Origin: an uncultured Lachnospiraceae bacterium
GTDB lineage: Bacteria; Bacillota; Clostridia; Lachnospirales; Lachnospiraceae
NCBI GenBank assembly: GCA_910577675.1
Contig: CAJTOR010000015.1
Coordinates: 20,892 to 84,891 of the forward strand
Length of the DNA stretch: 64,000 nucleotides
Direction of reading: 5' to 3'
This document shows positions 1 to 9,773 of this stretch, one piece after another. The notes beneath the pieces were generated by a model. The model saw nothing but the letters and a program-made list of their open reading frames with translations, did no database searches and had not been told where the DNA came from. How positions within the stretch are numbered: the first letter of the stretch is position 1; each line of letters begins with the position of its first letter. A program made the translations under genes and the position numbers.

Positions 1-881
1 ACGGTATCCGTGAGTGCTTCAAAATCCCCTGCCACATACCGGATTTTTTCTGCCCTCCCATACTCCCGCACGATGTTTTCCCAGTTTTCTGCATAATCTT
101 CAAACCCAAACGTCCGGTATCCAAATCGGTTTCGGAATAAAATATCCACACAAACAGGGGGAATGGAATGGGTACTGAGGTAATCCAGATGCTTCTGGTA
201 ATCAATTTCAAAAATGTTCCCCCTCACCCCATTCTCCGTTCTGTTTTGCAATTCCAGTAAAAATGCCATTGGATGCCCATCCGTCAAATTGCCGTTTGCA
301 TTCCATGCATTATATGGAGAAGTTCCTTTCATATACACATCTTCCTCCCGGTAGCAGTGGGTTCCGTTCCGGCGGGTAAGCCAGAAAAAGTATTTTGGCA
401 AACCTTCTTTTTCCATCGCATCCAGCAACATTTCTCTGTCATGCCGGAAGTCTGTTTGGTGGTACTCCGTGTTATGCTCCATAATCTTTTGCAGCGTTCC
501 CAAGATATCCACGTTCCGGAAGCAGGCATTTGGTCTTGGCTGGTAGCCCCGTTCCCGCAGCTTATCCAAAAGCTGCGCCATAACCTCCTCCTGTGTACCA
601 TGGCAGTCTGTTCTATTAAACTGCACCCGCTTTGCAAAATCCCTGCCCTTATCCATCCCCCAAAAACGCAGCTTCCCATTATCCGGCAGGATGAAATTTG
701 TCCTCCCCTTCATCCCTGCATCCACGACCGGAAGCTGCGAAACCATTTTTTCAAGGTTATCCTGTACGTCGGACTCTTGTTCGCGCATCTCCTGTATTTC
801 CTCACGCGGCAGAAAAAGCGTCCGCAGGGAATAATCTTTTTCCCCTGTTCGGATTAACGAGTAGATTTCATTCCTGTTCAT
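1..881 (-). CDS. ICE cargo protein, function unknown (3' end off the window)
   Basis: An uninterrupted frame of 293 codons runs from an ATG at 881 to the window edge. GGGGAGG stands just before the ATG. The protein starts MNRNEIYSLIRTGEKDYSLR, is soluble-looking and rich in charged and aromatic residues, with no signal peptide, membrane segment or catalytic motif that I recognise. The start overlaps the end of the 47-residue gene upstream by 14 bases, so the two are probably translationally coupled and belong to the operon of the methylase-helicase. I cannot assign a family. Its position suggests a conserved accessory protein of the conjugative element. The opposite-strand frames here are shadows. 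Confidence 0.65.
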   Translation of the reverse strand, partial: MNRNEIYSLIRTGEKDYSLRTLFLPREEIQEMREQESDVQDNLEKMVSQLPVVDAGMKGRTNFILPDNGKLRFWGMDKGRDFAKRVQFNRTDCHGTQEEVMAQLLDKLRERGYQPRPNACFRNVDILGTLQKIMEHNTEYHQTDFRHDREMLLDAMEKEGLPKYFFWLTRRNGTHCYREEDVYMKGTSPYNAWNANGNLTDGHPMAFLLELQNRTENGVRGNIFEIDYQKHLDYLSTHSIPPVCVDILFRNRFGYRTFGFEDYAENWENIVREYGRAEKIRYVAGDFEALTDT

Positions 882-1011
882 ATTCCTCCCCTATCAAAAA
901 AACCTTGCACCACCCACAGTTTCCTGTATTGATCTGTTTCCTACTTTCCAGCATTTCGGATGCCCTGCAGGTAAAAGCCCGGATCAGGGCAGGTATAATT
1001 TCATGCTCCAA
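868..1011 (-). CDS. Small 47-residue ICE protein, TTG start
   Basis: AAGGAGG stands seven bases before a TTG at 1011. The frame runs 47 codons (first residues MEHEIIPALIRAF) to a TGA at 868. The ATG inside the same stretch gives only six codons, so TTG is the sensible start. The gene begins 15 bases after the stop of the 2,502-residue protein and overlaps the next gene by 14 bases, a typical tight ICE operon layout. It contains three cysteines, two of them in a CGWC sequence, which could be redox-active or metal-binding, but this is only a suggestion. No family recognised. Confidence 0.55.
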   Translation of the reverse strand: MEHEIIPALIRAFTCRASEMLESRKQINTGNCGWCKVFLIGEEYEQE

Positions 1012-1026
1012 GTCAATTCCTCCTTA

Positions 1027-4000
1027 TCAACCCAATTCTATCATTTCCCCTTCCGTTTCATCCTGTTCCATTTTTGCTTCTTGGCTGGACACAAGGGGTT
1101 TCCTGTGGTTCCTCCCTTGGTTATCTTCCCCATCCTCCCCAGATGCCACCATGTCTTCCCCGCCGTCCTTAAATTCCAGTGCAAGGTCAAGCTGTACCTT
1201 TTTCTTCTGCAGCTCCAACAGCCGTTCTTCTTCCGGGAACGGCTTCCCATATTCCCTCTTTGCGGTTTCCATCTGTAATTTCAGGTTTTCCAGTTCCGCT
1301 TTCTGGTCTTCCAACCTCTCGGTAAGGCGTTCCGCTAGATTGACAATGCGGGTAATGTTGCCAAGTTCCGATTCCCCGCAGTCTGCCTGGTAGACCCCCT
1401 TCCCGCAGAGTTGGATCTCCACATCATCCCGGAACTTCCGTACCAACCGGACGGAAAACCCTGCATAACTGCCAACTTCCATACTGGCACCCGTTTCCAC
1501 ACCGAGCCTGCGGGTGCAGATCAGGAAATGCTCTGCCGCCTTTGCCCTTTCGGTGTATTCCCTCCCGCCCACAACCATCCGGAATTCTTCCGGCTTGTTT
1601 GCCCGGTAGGTTTCCAAATCCTTCCGCAGTATGTTAATCCATTTTTCTTTTCTTTCCATTTGTTCCGGGTATTTGCTAATCTTTTTGGAAAGTTCAATCT
1701 GCCCGGTTTTCCAGGAGGATTTCAGTATCATCAGCCTGCCAATCTCATTGTCTGTTTCCATCTTTTCTTTCACTCTTGGGTCGGAGGCTGCCATTGCCTT
1801 AAACTGTGCATATTGCAGTACCGTTTCGTCCATGTCCTCACAGGTACGGAGGGCAGAACGTCCGGTCATGATCTGGCTGATATATCGCTGTTTCTGTTCA
1901 AGGATCTGCCAGAGGTAGGCATCAAAGGTGTTTTCCGTGATATAGTTATAAATGGAAACTTCCTCATTTTCATTGCCCTGGCGCAGGATGCGCCCATTGC
2001 GCTGGATCAGGTCGGAAGGCCGCCACGGTACGTCAAGGTGGTGCAGGGCAATCAGTTTCTGCTGTACATTCATCCCAGTTCCCATTTTCTCTGTGCTGCC
2101 CATTAGGATACGAATTTCCCCGCTGCGTACCTTCTCAAAAAGTTGTTCCCGCTGTAAATCAGTCTTTGCGTTATGGATAAAGGCAACTTCCGCTTCTGTC
2201 ACCCCATATCCGACTAACGCCTTTTTCATCGCTTCATAAAAATTGAAGCTGCCATCATACTTTGGTGTTCCCTGGTCACAGAAGATTAGCTGGGTCAGTT
2301 GCTTTTCTGCGGTTTCCTTATAAATCCCTGCCACGTTTTTCGCGCACAGGTTCAGTTTTGTATCCGGGTCGTCCGGCAGGTTCGGGTCGATTGCCCTGGG
2401 GTCGGTGGAGAGCAGGCGCGCTTCGTTGGTCAGCTTCAAAAAATTATCCTCACTGCTGTCCACTGAACCGTTCCGGATGGCTTCGGCACGCTCCGCAAGT
2501 TCCATTACGATACGCTTCTGGTCAGGGGTGCAGACGGATTTTATCACCTGCGGCGCACCCGTTTTTAACTTTGGTGTCGGCAGGTTTAACATATCCGCCG
2601 TTTTGATATCCGCAACCATCGCAAACATCCCCATCAGTTCCGGGAGGTTATGGAACTGTGCAAAACGGTTCTTCATCTGGTAGCCGTTTCCTTCCGGTTT
2701 GATTTCCAGCGAGGATGTGACCTTGCCAAAGGTTGCCGCCCACTCATCAAACATCAGGAGTCCTCGCCGCTCTAGTTCCTGCGGCTGGAGGGTTTTCTGC
2801 ATCACATACAGTTCCGCCATTGAGTTGCTGACGGGTGTCCCGGTCAGGTAGATTACATTCCTTCCATTGCTGATTTCGTTGATGTACTGGCATTTCTGGT
2901 GCATATCCATGGCACGCTGGCTGCCCTGGCTGCTGATCCCCGCCACGTTGCGCATCTTCGTGTAGGAAAAATTGTTCTTGTACGCATGAGCCTCGTCCAC
3001 AATCAGGGCATCCACGCCAAGTTCCTCAAAATTGATGGTATCATCCTTCTTTTCCTCCGAGAACAGCTTGTCAATCCGGGTCTGTAAGTTCTTCTTAAAA
3101 ATTTTCATCTGCTTTAGGGACCAGTTTTCCCCTGCACGGTTTTTCTGCTCGTAAATCCCTTTTGTGACCGCATCCATTTCTGTTTGCATGGCGGCAAGCT
3201 GCCATTCCCTCGACAGTCCAATCAGTTCAAAGCTTGAGTGCGCCATAATGATACAGTCATAGTCGCCGGTTGCAATCCGGCTGACAAAACGGCGGCGGTT
3301 CTGTTTCTCAAAATCCCGTTTCGCTGCCACAAGGAGGTTGGCGTTCGGGTACAGTTCCATGTATGCATCCGACCACTGCCCGACCAGGTGGTTCGGAACG
3401 GCAATTAACGGCTTGTTCGCCTTCCCCAGACGTTTCATCTCATGCGCCAGCACAATGGCTGCATATGTCTTCCCTGCCCCCACTTCATGCGCCATCAGGA
3501 GGTTTCCCTCCCCATACAGCCCATGTGCCACCACATCAAGCTGGTGTTTCCTTAATTTTATATCCCCCGCCAGATCTGGCAGCACAAGGTCACTTCCGTC
3601 ATATTCGCGGGGGCGGATGTTGTTGAAGCGGTCATTATACAGCCTTACCATCCTTTCCCCCCGCTGCGGGTCAGAAAACAGCCATTTTTCAAACTCTGCC
3701 TTGATTTGCGCCTGCTTTTCACGGGCAAGGATGGTTTCTTTTTTGTTTAGGACGTATTTTTCTTTTACCTCCCCCGTTGCCGGGTCGGTGTATTTTACCT
3801 TATCCCGCACCTCCACAAAGCGCAGGTTTAAGGATGCCTCCAGTATTTCATAGGCATTGATCCGCCCCGTTCCATAAACCGTTGTTGCCCGGAGCGAATC
3901 CCCCTCGTTCCCCTTGTTGGTGATAAAATATGCCCCGCTGTATTTTGAATACTCTATCGCGGTTGCATGGCTGCTCCATTGGTTTTTCATCCGCGTCTGG

Positions 4001-7000
4001 AAGGTTTCATACATAAATTCCTGGTAGACCTCCACCGGAATCCACGGCGTTCCAAGGGAAAAGCGGATCTCCTGTGCGGTCAGAGGGGCGGGCTGCACCT
4101 TCTTTAGTGCTTCCACGTTGCGGGCAAAACGCCCCGGTTCTTCCTCTGCTTTTAAGACGGCTTCTGCCAGCTTTTCTCTCACATGGCCGCTCAGGTATTC
4201 CCCGGCCGTCTGCCAGCCTGCATTCGGGTTGCCGCCATACAGCACGGGGTCTTGATAGATCTGGTCATCCAGTTCTGCAATGATTTCCTTTGTACTTGCC
4301 CGGCTTCCATCCGGTTTCTGGTACAAGCCCGCCATATATCCCAGGTCAACCTTCCCTTTGACATTTAAGGATACTTTTAATGCCTCCCCCGCAGAAAACA
4401 CCACGGCTGGCAGGCTTTTTTGGTGTATGGTTGCCTTGTAGAATACTGCGGTCTTGTCATATACCCCTTTTTCCTCTTTCCGCTCTTTTTCGATGGAACG
4501 CAGGAGCGGCGCGTTGGCATCCTGCGAAAAAGCGGTGACATTGGTTCTGGAATTTAGGTATCCGTACTCCGTCACAAAGCGGTCATAAACCCGGTTCAAT
4601 TCTTCGATATGGTATTTCAGGGCAGATTCATACTCATTTTTGCCCAGTACACTTTCCTTTTCATTCTGAAAATCAATCAAAGCCCGGAGCGATTTTGTGA
4701 CCCCCACAAGCCCCCGGATACGACCCGCTTTCTTCCCTTCCATATCCTGCGGGTACATCCGGGAATGTTCCCGGTAATACAGTTTTCCATCCACCAGCGT
4801 ATAGGAGAAGTTACGGACTGCCGGATCTGCCGGGATGCTTTGCCTCTCCCTGCCAGTTGCAGTGTGGGCTTCTTCCCCCGACTCCGGTTCATGGTACTTC
4901 CCTTTCAGACAGGAAACTGCCTCCCCCAGCCGCTTATGGAGATCATCACCGGGGATCGGATGGCAGGCAGTGGCTTTCTCATTGCCGTACACCCTTTCAT
5001 CAAATACTATCTCCCCCAATACCATTTCCGGGTGGTCGATAAAGTAACGGTTCATCGGGATGCCATCTATATTTTCTTCAATGAACAGCCACGGGCTGTT
5101 TTTTTCATCCGGTACGATTTCCCATTCCCGTTTTTGCAAAAACAGGATATCCGTTGTGGTTTCAGTTCCTGCCACCTGCTGGAAGGCATTGTTTGGCAGG
5201 CGGATTGCTCCGATCAGTTCCGCCCTCTGCGCAAGGTATTTCCGGTTCGTGGGGTTCGCCTTGTCCATTGTGTATTTCGAGGTGATGGCGGCAAGGATTC
5301 CACCCGGTCGCAGCTTGTCCAGGGATTTTGCTAGGAAATAATCGTGGATGCGGAAGTTATAACGGTTGTACTTCGGGTCGTTTACCCGGATGGCGTTGAA
5401 TGGGATGTTGCCGATTACAATATCAAAGAACTGGTTGGGGTAGTCCGTTGTTTCAAAGCCTGTGATCTGGATGTCCGCTTCCGGGTAGAGTTGTCTTGCA
5501 ATATTGCCGGAAACTGGCTCAATCTCCACCCCGTACAGCCTAGAATTTCCCATGCTTTCCGGCAGGACGGAGAAAAAATTTCCGGTTCCCATCGCAGGAT
5601 CTAGGATGTTGCCGCCGTGGAAGCCAAACCGTCCAAGCGCGTCATAGATATGTTGGATGATGCCCTGCTCTGTGTAATAGGCGGTCAGGGTGCTTTCCTG
5701 TGCTGCGGCAAACTCCTCCTCGGTCAGCAGGTTTTTGATTTCCCCATACTGGCTTTCCCATCCGAGCCTGCCCGGTGTCAGGGCATTCGCAAGACCGCCC
5801 CAGCCAACGAATTTCGCAAGGGTGGTCTGCTCCTCTGCCGTTGCCATACGGTTTTGCGCCTGTAGTTCCTTTAACAGGCGGATTGCTGCAATGTTGTTCT
5901 GGCATTTGGTTTTTGCGCCGCCATCATAAAGGTGGTGGTCTTCGGAAAAATGATAGTTTGGGTTAGTTGCAGTGGGCTGTACCACTGGGTATTGGCTCTG
6001 GGGCGGTTTGGTGGTGGCACTTAGTAAGGCTTGTCCATCTATCTCCTGTGCATTTTCCTTTTCCTCTGGATGGGCTGCACGATCTGGTACTGTTTCCATA
6101 TATGGTATTGCCACTCCATCCAACATTCCTTCCGTGTCCAACATGGCATCGCTGTCCGCACGGGTGTTATCCCCATCATCCTCCCCTATCCCCAGTTCAA
6201 ACAGGGAAAGCTGTTCCCCCTCCGGTCTTTCCCGCCCCGGTAACTTCCCGTCAGGGTAATATTTCCCATTCTGCTTCAGTTCTGCTTTCTCCTCCCCGGA
6301 AAGGTACATATCCTTTTGAATCAGTTCCATGATCCGTTTTTCTACCTGCTTCCAAGTGAGGTGTTCCTGTATCTCCATCCCATTTTCGGAGTAATCAATT
6401 TCAAAGCCGGAGGTATCGTACATGATCCGGATATGCCCGCCATTGTCCAAACTGGAAGCCAAACCACCAATTCCATACTCTTTTTTTAGTATGTCAGTGC
6501 GGTCTTTCGGGGAAGCCAAAGTGGTCATTGCTTCATAAATCCTTTGCTTCCCACCCTGGTAAGCGGTTTGCTTTGACAGATAATAATCGATGATATCCTG
6601 CGGGTTTGGTGTCCCCATTGGCAGGCTGGCATTCCCCTGCCTGGCATCCCGTTCGCTTTCTCTCCCTGCGCTTTTCTCGTCCACACTTTTGGGGACTATA
6701 TTTTTTTCACCTGCCACTTCCTTGCTTACGTTTTCCGTTTCATTGTTCCCTTGCTCTGCGTTTTCTTCTCCCTCATCCTTAACAGGCAATGCTTGGCTTT
6801 CCCCCTGTTTCTCCTGCCCTTCCGTTTGTTTCCCCATTTCGGGATATGGATAGCTCCCATCCCGAATTAACTGTTCCACCCGTTTCGAAAGCTTCTCATA
6901 AGTGTAGGAATTACTGCTTTTCCCCTCTTGGATGGTCAATTTTTCTCCATCTGCTATAGTCCGCAGGCTGTACTCCCCACTTTTTGTGGTATAGTTTCTG

Positions 7001-8535
7001 TCCATCCCCCGGTAAAAGAGCCGCAGGACGTGCGCCCTCAGTTCCGGGTCATCATTTTTTTGGTAAAATTCCGCAATTTCTTTCAGCCATTCCGCTGCAT
7101 CCGGTGTCAGATCGTCCGCACATAACACCGAATCCACAAGGGCATTGTTTTCCACCGCTTCCAGTGTCTGTACCGCTGGTTTTGGCGTTCCGTTGTTTCC
7201 TGCCCCTTTTTCTTCCCCCTGTTCTAATTTTTCGGGAATCGCTTCCTCTTTCACTGGTGTTTCCTGCCCCGGTTCCGTGGTTATTTCGCCTGTTGTCTGG
7301 TTCTGTGTCCTTGGCGGAACAACAAAAAAACCGCCCGCAGACGGTTTCTTCTCATCTGCGGACGGTTGTGTAACCTGCCCCGATTGCGGTATTACCTGAT
7401 CTTTAGCACCACTTCGTTTGTCACGGTTTCCTCCGCTTCCCTCATAATCATGGCGAGATGCCCCACCCGCTCCATCGTGTCCTCCGTTTCCGGCATCGGC
7501 TGTGTTATCAGAAACTGCTGTAGCAACTCCTCCTTCCGCTTCTCCGCCTCCCGGTTGACCTGCTGGATCATTTCGTTTATCTTCCCCTGCGCCACCAGTT
7601 CGGAAAGGCGGTGCGGGTGTTTTTCCATCATATACTCCTTCCACAGACTGCCGAACCTGCCCACTGGCATTCGGTCGCTCTGTGCGTCCGTGGAAATCTG
7701 AAGTTCGGGGTACATCATCCCGTCCCTGCCCGGTTGGTAAATAAGGTTCATCAACGGTTCTGTCCTCATAATCTTTGCTCCTTTCGTCTTTGATGTCCTG
7801 GATTTCCTGGTAGACCTCCCTTAAAATCGGTCTTGCGATGGAAACGGTGCAATTCCCTAATGCCATGAAAAGCGGGGGGCTGTTGTAGTTACGGATGTTT
7901 TCAAAACTCTTATCGTCAAACTGTTCTGTTGGGAGGCCACATTTTGAAAATACAACATAGGCAACACTTTCTTCCACAAGGGCGGAAAACTCTGCTTTCA
8001 CTGCCGCTGTTGGCATCCCGTAAAGCGGGCTGCCCTCGTCCGTCACCTGAAAGTCCTCTAAGTAGGCCGGCAGTATCTCCCTCACACGCTGTCCTGCCAT
8101 CTGGTACAGGCATTCTTCCATGCTGACCGCTGGGAGGCCGTACTTCCTACGGAATCTCATCAGGATTTCCGGGCGATACTGCTCCTCCAGTTCCCAGAGG
8201 TATCTCTGGAGGTTGCGGTAAGACTGGACGCTCCCGTTCGTATCAAGGAAATCAAACAGGTACTTGATACTCGCGTTCGGGTTCTCCATGTCAATCACGG
8301 CAATACTTTTTGCCCCACGGTTGATACTGCGGCCAATGCGCCTATCGTGCCATTCGTCAAACGTCCCAAGCTGCGTGGCGTTTGGCCTCTGCGCATAGAT
8401 CAACACTGCATTATCAAACGAACGCTTGTAAAACCTTGCGACACAGGACAGAAGCCCCTTCCATTCCCCCGGTGTTTTTGTGTATTCCTGCACCGACGCT
8501 GCATAAAGGTCGGCCAGTCTGGTCACTCTGTTCAA
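1027..8535 (-). CDS. Giant DNA methylase-SNF2 helicase fusion protein of the ICE
   Basis: The product is 2,502 residues. The first ~250 residues resemble the N-terminal module of ICE/plasmid antirestriction-type proteins. A long low-complexity, charged linker with coiled-coil-like parts follows. An N6-adenine methyltransferase core lies near residue 975 (motif I DPAMGTGNFF) with a motif IV variant NIPF downstream instead of NPPY. A SNF2-type helicase follows: Walker A HEVGAGKT near 1685, DEAH near 1847, LTGTPVSN, and the arginine-finger motif QRNGRILRQGNE near 2180. Such fusions in ICEs and phage (DarB-like) are thought to protect entering DNA or remodel it. The start is TTG with GGGGGTG five bases upstream; the overlapping ATG closes at once. 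The role in transfer is inferred. Confidence 0.85.
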   Translation of the reverse strand: MNRVTRLADLYAASVQEYTKTPGEWKGLLSCVARFYKRSFDNAVLIYAQRPNATQLGTFDEWHDRRIGRSINRGAKSIAVIDMENPNASIKYLFDFLDTNGSVQSYRNLQRYLWELEEQYRPEILMRFRRKYGLPAVSMEECLYQMAGQRVREILPAYLEDFQVTDEGSPLYGMPTAAVKAEFSALVEESVAYVVFSKCGLPTEQFDDKSFENIRNYNSPPLFMALGNCTVSIARPILREVYQEIQDIKDERSKDYEDRTVDEPYLPTGQGRDDVPRTSDFHGRTERPNASGQVRQSVEGVYDGKTPAPPFRTGGAGEDKRNDPAGQPGGGEAEGGVATAVSDNTADAGNGGHDGAGGASRHDYEGSGGNRDKRSGAKDQVIPQSGQVTQPSADEKKPSAGGFFVVPPRTQNQTTGEITTEPGQETPVKEEAIPEKLEQGEEKGAGNNGTPKPAVQTLEAVENNALVDSVLCADDLTPDAAEWLKEIAEFYQKNDDPELRAHVLRLFYRGMDRNYTTKSGEYSLRTIADGEKLTIQEGKSSNSYTYEKLSKRVEQLIRDGSYPYPEMGKQTEGQEKQGESQALPVKDEGEENAEQGNNETENVSKEVAGEKNIVPKSVDEKSAGRESERDARQGNASLPMGTPNPQDIIDYYLSKQTAYQGGKQRIYEAMTTLASPKDRTDILKKEYGIGGLASSLDNGGHIRIMYDTSGFEIDYSENGMEIQEHLTWKQVEKRIMELIQKDMYLSGEEKAELKQNGKYYPDGKLPGRERPEGEQLSLFELGIGEDDGDNTRADSDAMLDTEGMLDGVAIPYMETVPDRAAHPEEKENAQEIDGQALLSATTKPPQSQYPVVQPTATNPNYHFSEDHHLYDGGAKTKCQNNIAAIRLLKELQAQNRMATAEEQTTLAKFVGWGGLANALTPGRLGWESQYGEIKNLLTEEEFAAAQESTLTAYYTEQGIIQHIYDALGRFGFHGGNILDPAMGTGNFFSVLPESMGNSRLYGVEIEPVSGNIARQLYPEADIQITGFETTDYPNQFFDIVIGNIPFNAIRVNDPKYNRYNFRIHDYFLAKSLDKLRPGGILAAITSKYTMDKANPTNRKYLAQRAELIGAIRLPNNAFQQVAGTETTTDILFLQKREWEIVPDEKNSPWLFIEENIDGIPMNRYFIDHPEMVLGEIVFDERVYGNEKATACHPIPGDDLHKRLGEAVSCLKGKYHEPESGEEAHTATGRERQSIPADPAVRNFSYTLVDGKLYYREHSRMYPQDMEGKKAGRIRGLVGVTKSLRALIDFQNEKESVLGKNEYESALKYHIEELNRVYDRFVTEYGYLNSRTNVTAFSQDANAPLLRSIEKERKEEKGVYDKTAVFYKATIHQKSLPAVVFSAGEALKVSLNVKGKVDLGYMAGLYQKPDGSRASTKEIIAELDDQIYQDPVLYGGNPNAGWQTAGEYLSGHVREKLAEAVLKAEEEPGRFARNVEALKKVQPAPLTAQEIRFSLGTPWIPVEVYQEFMYETFQTRMKNQWSSHATAIEYSKYSGAYFITNKGNEGDSLRATTVYGTGRINAYEILEASLNLRFVEVRDKVKYTDPATGEVKEKYVLNKKETILAREKQAQIKAEFEKWLFSDPQRGERMVRLYNDRFNNIRPREYDGSDLVLPDLAGDIKLRKHQLDVVAHGLYGEGNLLMAHEVGAGKTYAAIVLAHEMKRLGKANKPLIAVPNHLVGQWSDAYMELYPNANLLVAAKRDFEKQNRRRFVSRIATGDYDCIIMAHSSFELIGLSREWQLAAMQTEMDAVTKGIYEQKNRAGENWSLKQMKIFKKNLQTRIDKLFSEEKKDDTINFEELGVDALIVDEAHAYKNNFSYTKMRNVAGISSQGSQRAMDMHQKCQYINEISNGRNVIYLTGTPVSNSMAELYVMQKTLQPQELERRGLLMFDEWAATFGKVTSSLEIKPEGNGYQMKNRFAQFHNLPELMGMFAMVADIKTADMLNLPTPKLKTGAPQVIKSVCTPDQKRIVMELAERAEAIRNGSVDSSEDNFLKLTNEARLLSTDPRAIDPNLPDDPDTKLNLCAKNVAGIYKETAEKQLTQLIFCDQGTPKYDGSFNFYEAMKKALVGYGVTEAEVAFIHNAKTDLQREQLFEKVRSGEIRILMGSTEKMGTGMNVQQKLIALHHLDVPWRPSDLIQRNGRILRQGNENEEVSIYNYITENTFDAYLWQILEQKQRYISQIMTGRSALRTCEDMDETVLQYAQFKAMAASDPRVKEKMETDNEIGRLMILKSSWKTGQIELSKKISKYPEQMERKEKWINILRKDLETYRANKPEEFRMVVGGREYTERAKAAEHFLICTRRLGVETGASMEVGSYAGFSVRLVRKFRDDVEIQLCGKGVYQADCGESELGNITRIVNLAERLTERLEDQKAELENLKLQMETAKREYGKPFPEEERLLELQKKKVQLDLALEFKDGGEDMVASGEDGEDNQGRNHRKPLVSSQEAKMEQDETEGEMIELG

Positions 8536-8578
8536 GCCATCACCCCCGTTTCTTGGTTTTGTTTTTTATTTTTGTCGG

Positions 8579-8662
8579 GCGCACAGGATCTTGGAAGAAA
8601 GGGGTTCCTATCCCATTGCCCAAAAGCCTTTTGTCTGCCGCCTGCTAGACTGTCCTGTGCGC
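8579..8662. other. 10-bp inverted repeat between parB and the giant ICE gene
   Basis: GCGCACAGGA (8579-8588) is repeated inverted as TCCTGTGCGC (8653-8662), enclosing 64 bases. A T-rich run follows on the plus strand only, so it is not a normal terminator for parB. It may be a structured leader of the downstream minus-strand gene or a protein-binding site such as a partition site. Confidence 0.4.
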
Positions 8663-8681
8663 TCCTGATTTTTTCTTGTTT

Positions 8682-9773
8682 TTATTCCGCTTCTAGGTTT
8701 CCCTCGGAAATCTTTCCCGTGTCCTGGCTGCTAAAATAAAATTCCAACGCCCGGTCAATAGTTTCCTCAATCTCCTTTGTACTCTGCCCGGTGGTAAAAT
8801 ACTTGGTGATCACAGCAGGTCTGACCTTGAAGGGTTGTGGTCGGTCGCCCTTCGGTTTCCTTGTTTTCTCGCCGGAAAGGATCTGTACCAGTGCGGTGTC
8901 CGTCAGTTTCCCGGTTTCGTAATAATTGCGGAGCAGTTCTGCTTTTTTCATGTCCAGCTTATAACCATCCGTTGCCATAAGTTCTGCAACCCGCTGTTGT
9001 TTTTCAGCATCCTCCACAAAGGACAGGTCATAGGCAGCAAGGAAGGCAATTTCCCCGGTATCCACCTTATCTATAAGCGATGTAATAAGTTTGGAGATAC
9101 GGATATATTTTGCCACTTTATCCCTCGAAAGCCCGTATTCTTGTCCAATTTTTTCATCTGCCCGCAACTTCGTCTGAAGTTCAGACGAAGTTGAATTTTC
9201 CCTTAATTCATGCGGGTTTAGGAACATTTCAATCTCGGTCAAAAGATCATTTCTCCTGCCCTGTGATTTCAATGCTTCATAATGCTGTGCCAGACAATAT
9301 GCCCGCTCCGAATGGCTCATATCTGCAAAGGAACGCTGCCGTAAGTTTGTTTCCGTTACAATCAGCACTGCCTCGTCCTGTGTCAGCCCTTCCCGGACAA
9401 TCACCGGGCCTTTCGTCAGCCCCGCAAGCATGGCGGCATTGCGGCGGTTATGCCCGCTCAGAATCAGATATTTCCCATCCTCCGTATGCCAGAGGATGAT
9501 TGGGAGCAGGATGCCAAACTGCCGGATGCTTTCCACCATGTCTTCAAGCTGCTGCCCCTCATACAGTTTGAACTTGTGTTCCGGGAACGGTTCCATCTGT
9601 GAGAAATCCATTTCCAGGATGCCGCCATGCCCTAACGTAGCATTCTGGGCAGGCATAGATTCTAAGCCAGGAGAAGTTTTGTAGGGTGATATGGGTTCAT
9701 TTTCCTCCCCCTGTTCGAAATTCAGCATATCGTTGAAATCCTCCAGGCTGACCTTTGGTCTACCCAACTGCAC
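8682..9773 (-). CDS. parB: ParB/Spo0J-family partition protein of the ICE
   Basis: The protein has 363 residues. The ParB N-terminal nuclease/CTPase-like domain spans roughly residues 45-150, with the box LSGHNRRNAAMLAG standing in the position of the usual GERRxRA-type arginine patch. The segment EYGLSRDKVAKYIRI is the helix-turn-helix that would read the partition site. The C-terminal third is the probable dimer region. The GTG start at 9773 lies inside the end of parA (14-base overlap) behind GGAAGGGG, so the two are coupled. With ParA it probably stabilises the excised, circular form of the element. No parS site was identified with confidence. Confidence 0.85.
   Translation of the reverse strand: MQLGRPKVSLEDFNDMLNFEQGEENEPISPYKTSPGLESMPAQNATLGHGGILEMDFSQMEPFPEHKFKLYEGQQLEDMVESIRQFGILLPIILWHTEDGKYLILSGHNRRNAAMLAGLTKGPVIVREGLTQDEAVLIVTETNLRQRSFADMSHSERAYCLAQHYEALKSQGRRNDLLTEIEMFLNPHELRENSTSSELQTKLRADEKIGQEYGLSRDKVAKYIRISKLITSLIDKVDTGEIAFLAAYDLSFVEDAEKQQRVAELMATDGYKLDMKKAELLRNYYETGKLTDTALVQILSGEKTRKPKGDRPQPFKVRPAVITKYFTTGQSTKEIEETIDRALEFYFSSQDTGKISEGNLEAE

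Noticed and set aside
273..857. Long plus-strand frame opposite the left-edge gene
   Set aside because: Lies wholly over the better-supported minus-strand frame with GGGGAGG start; shadow of it
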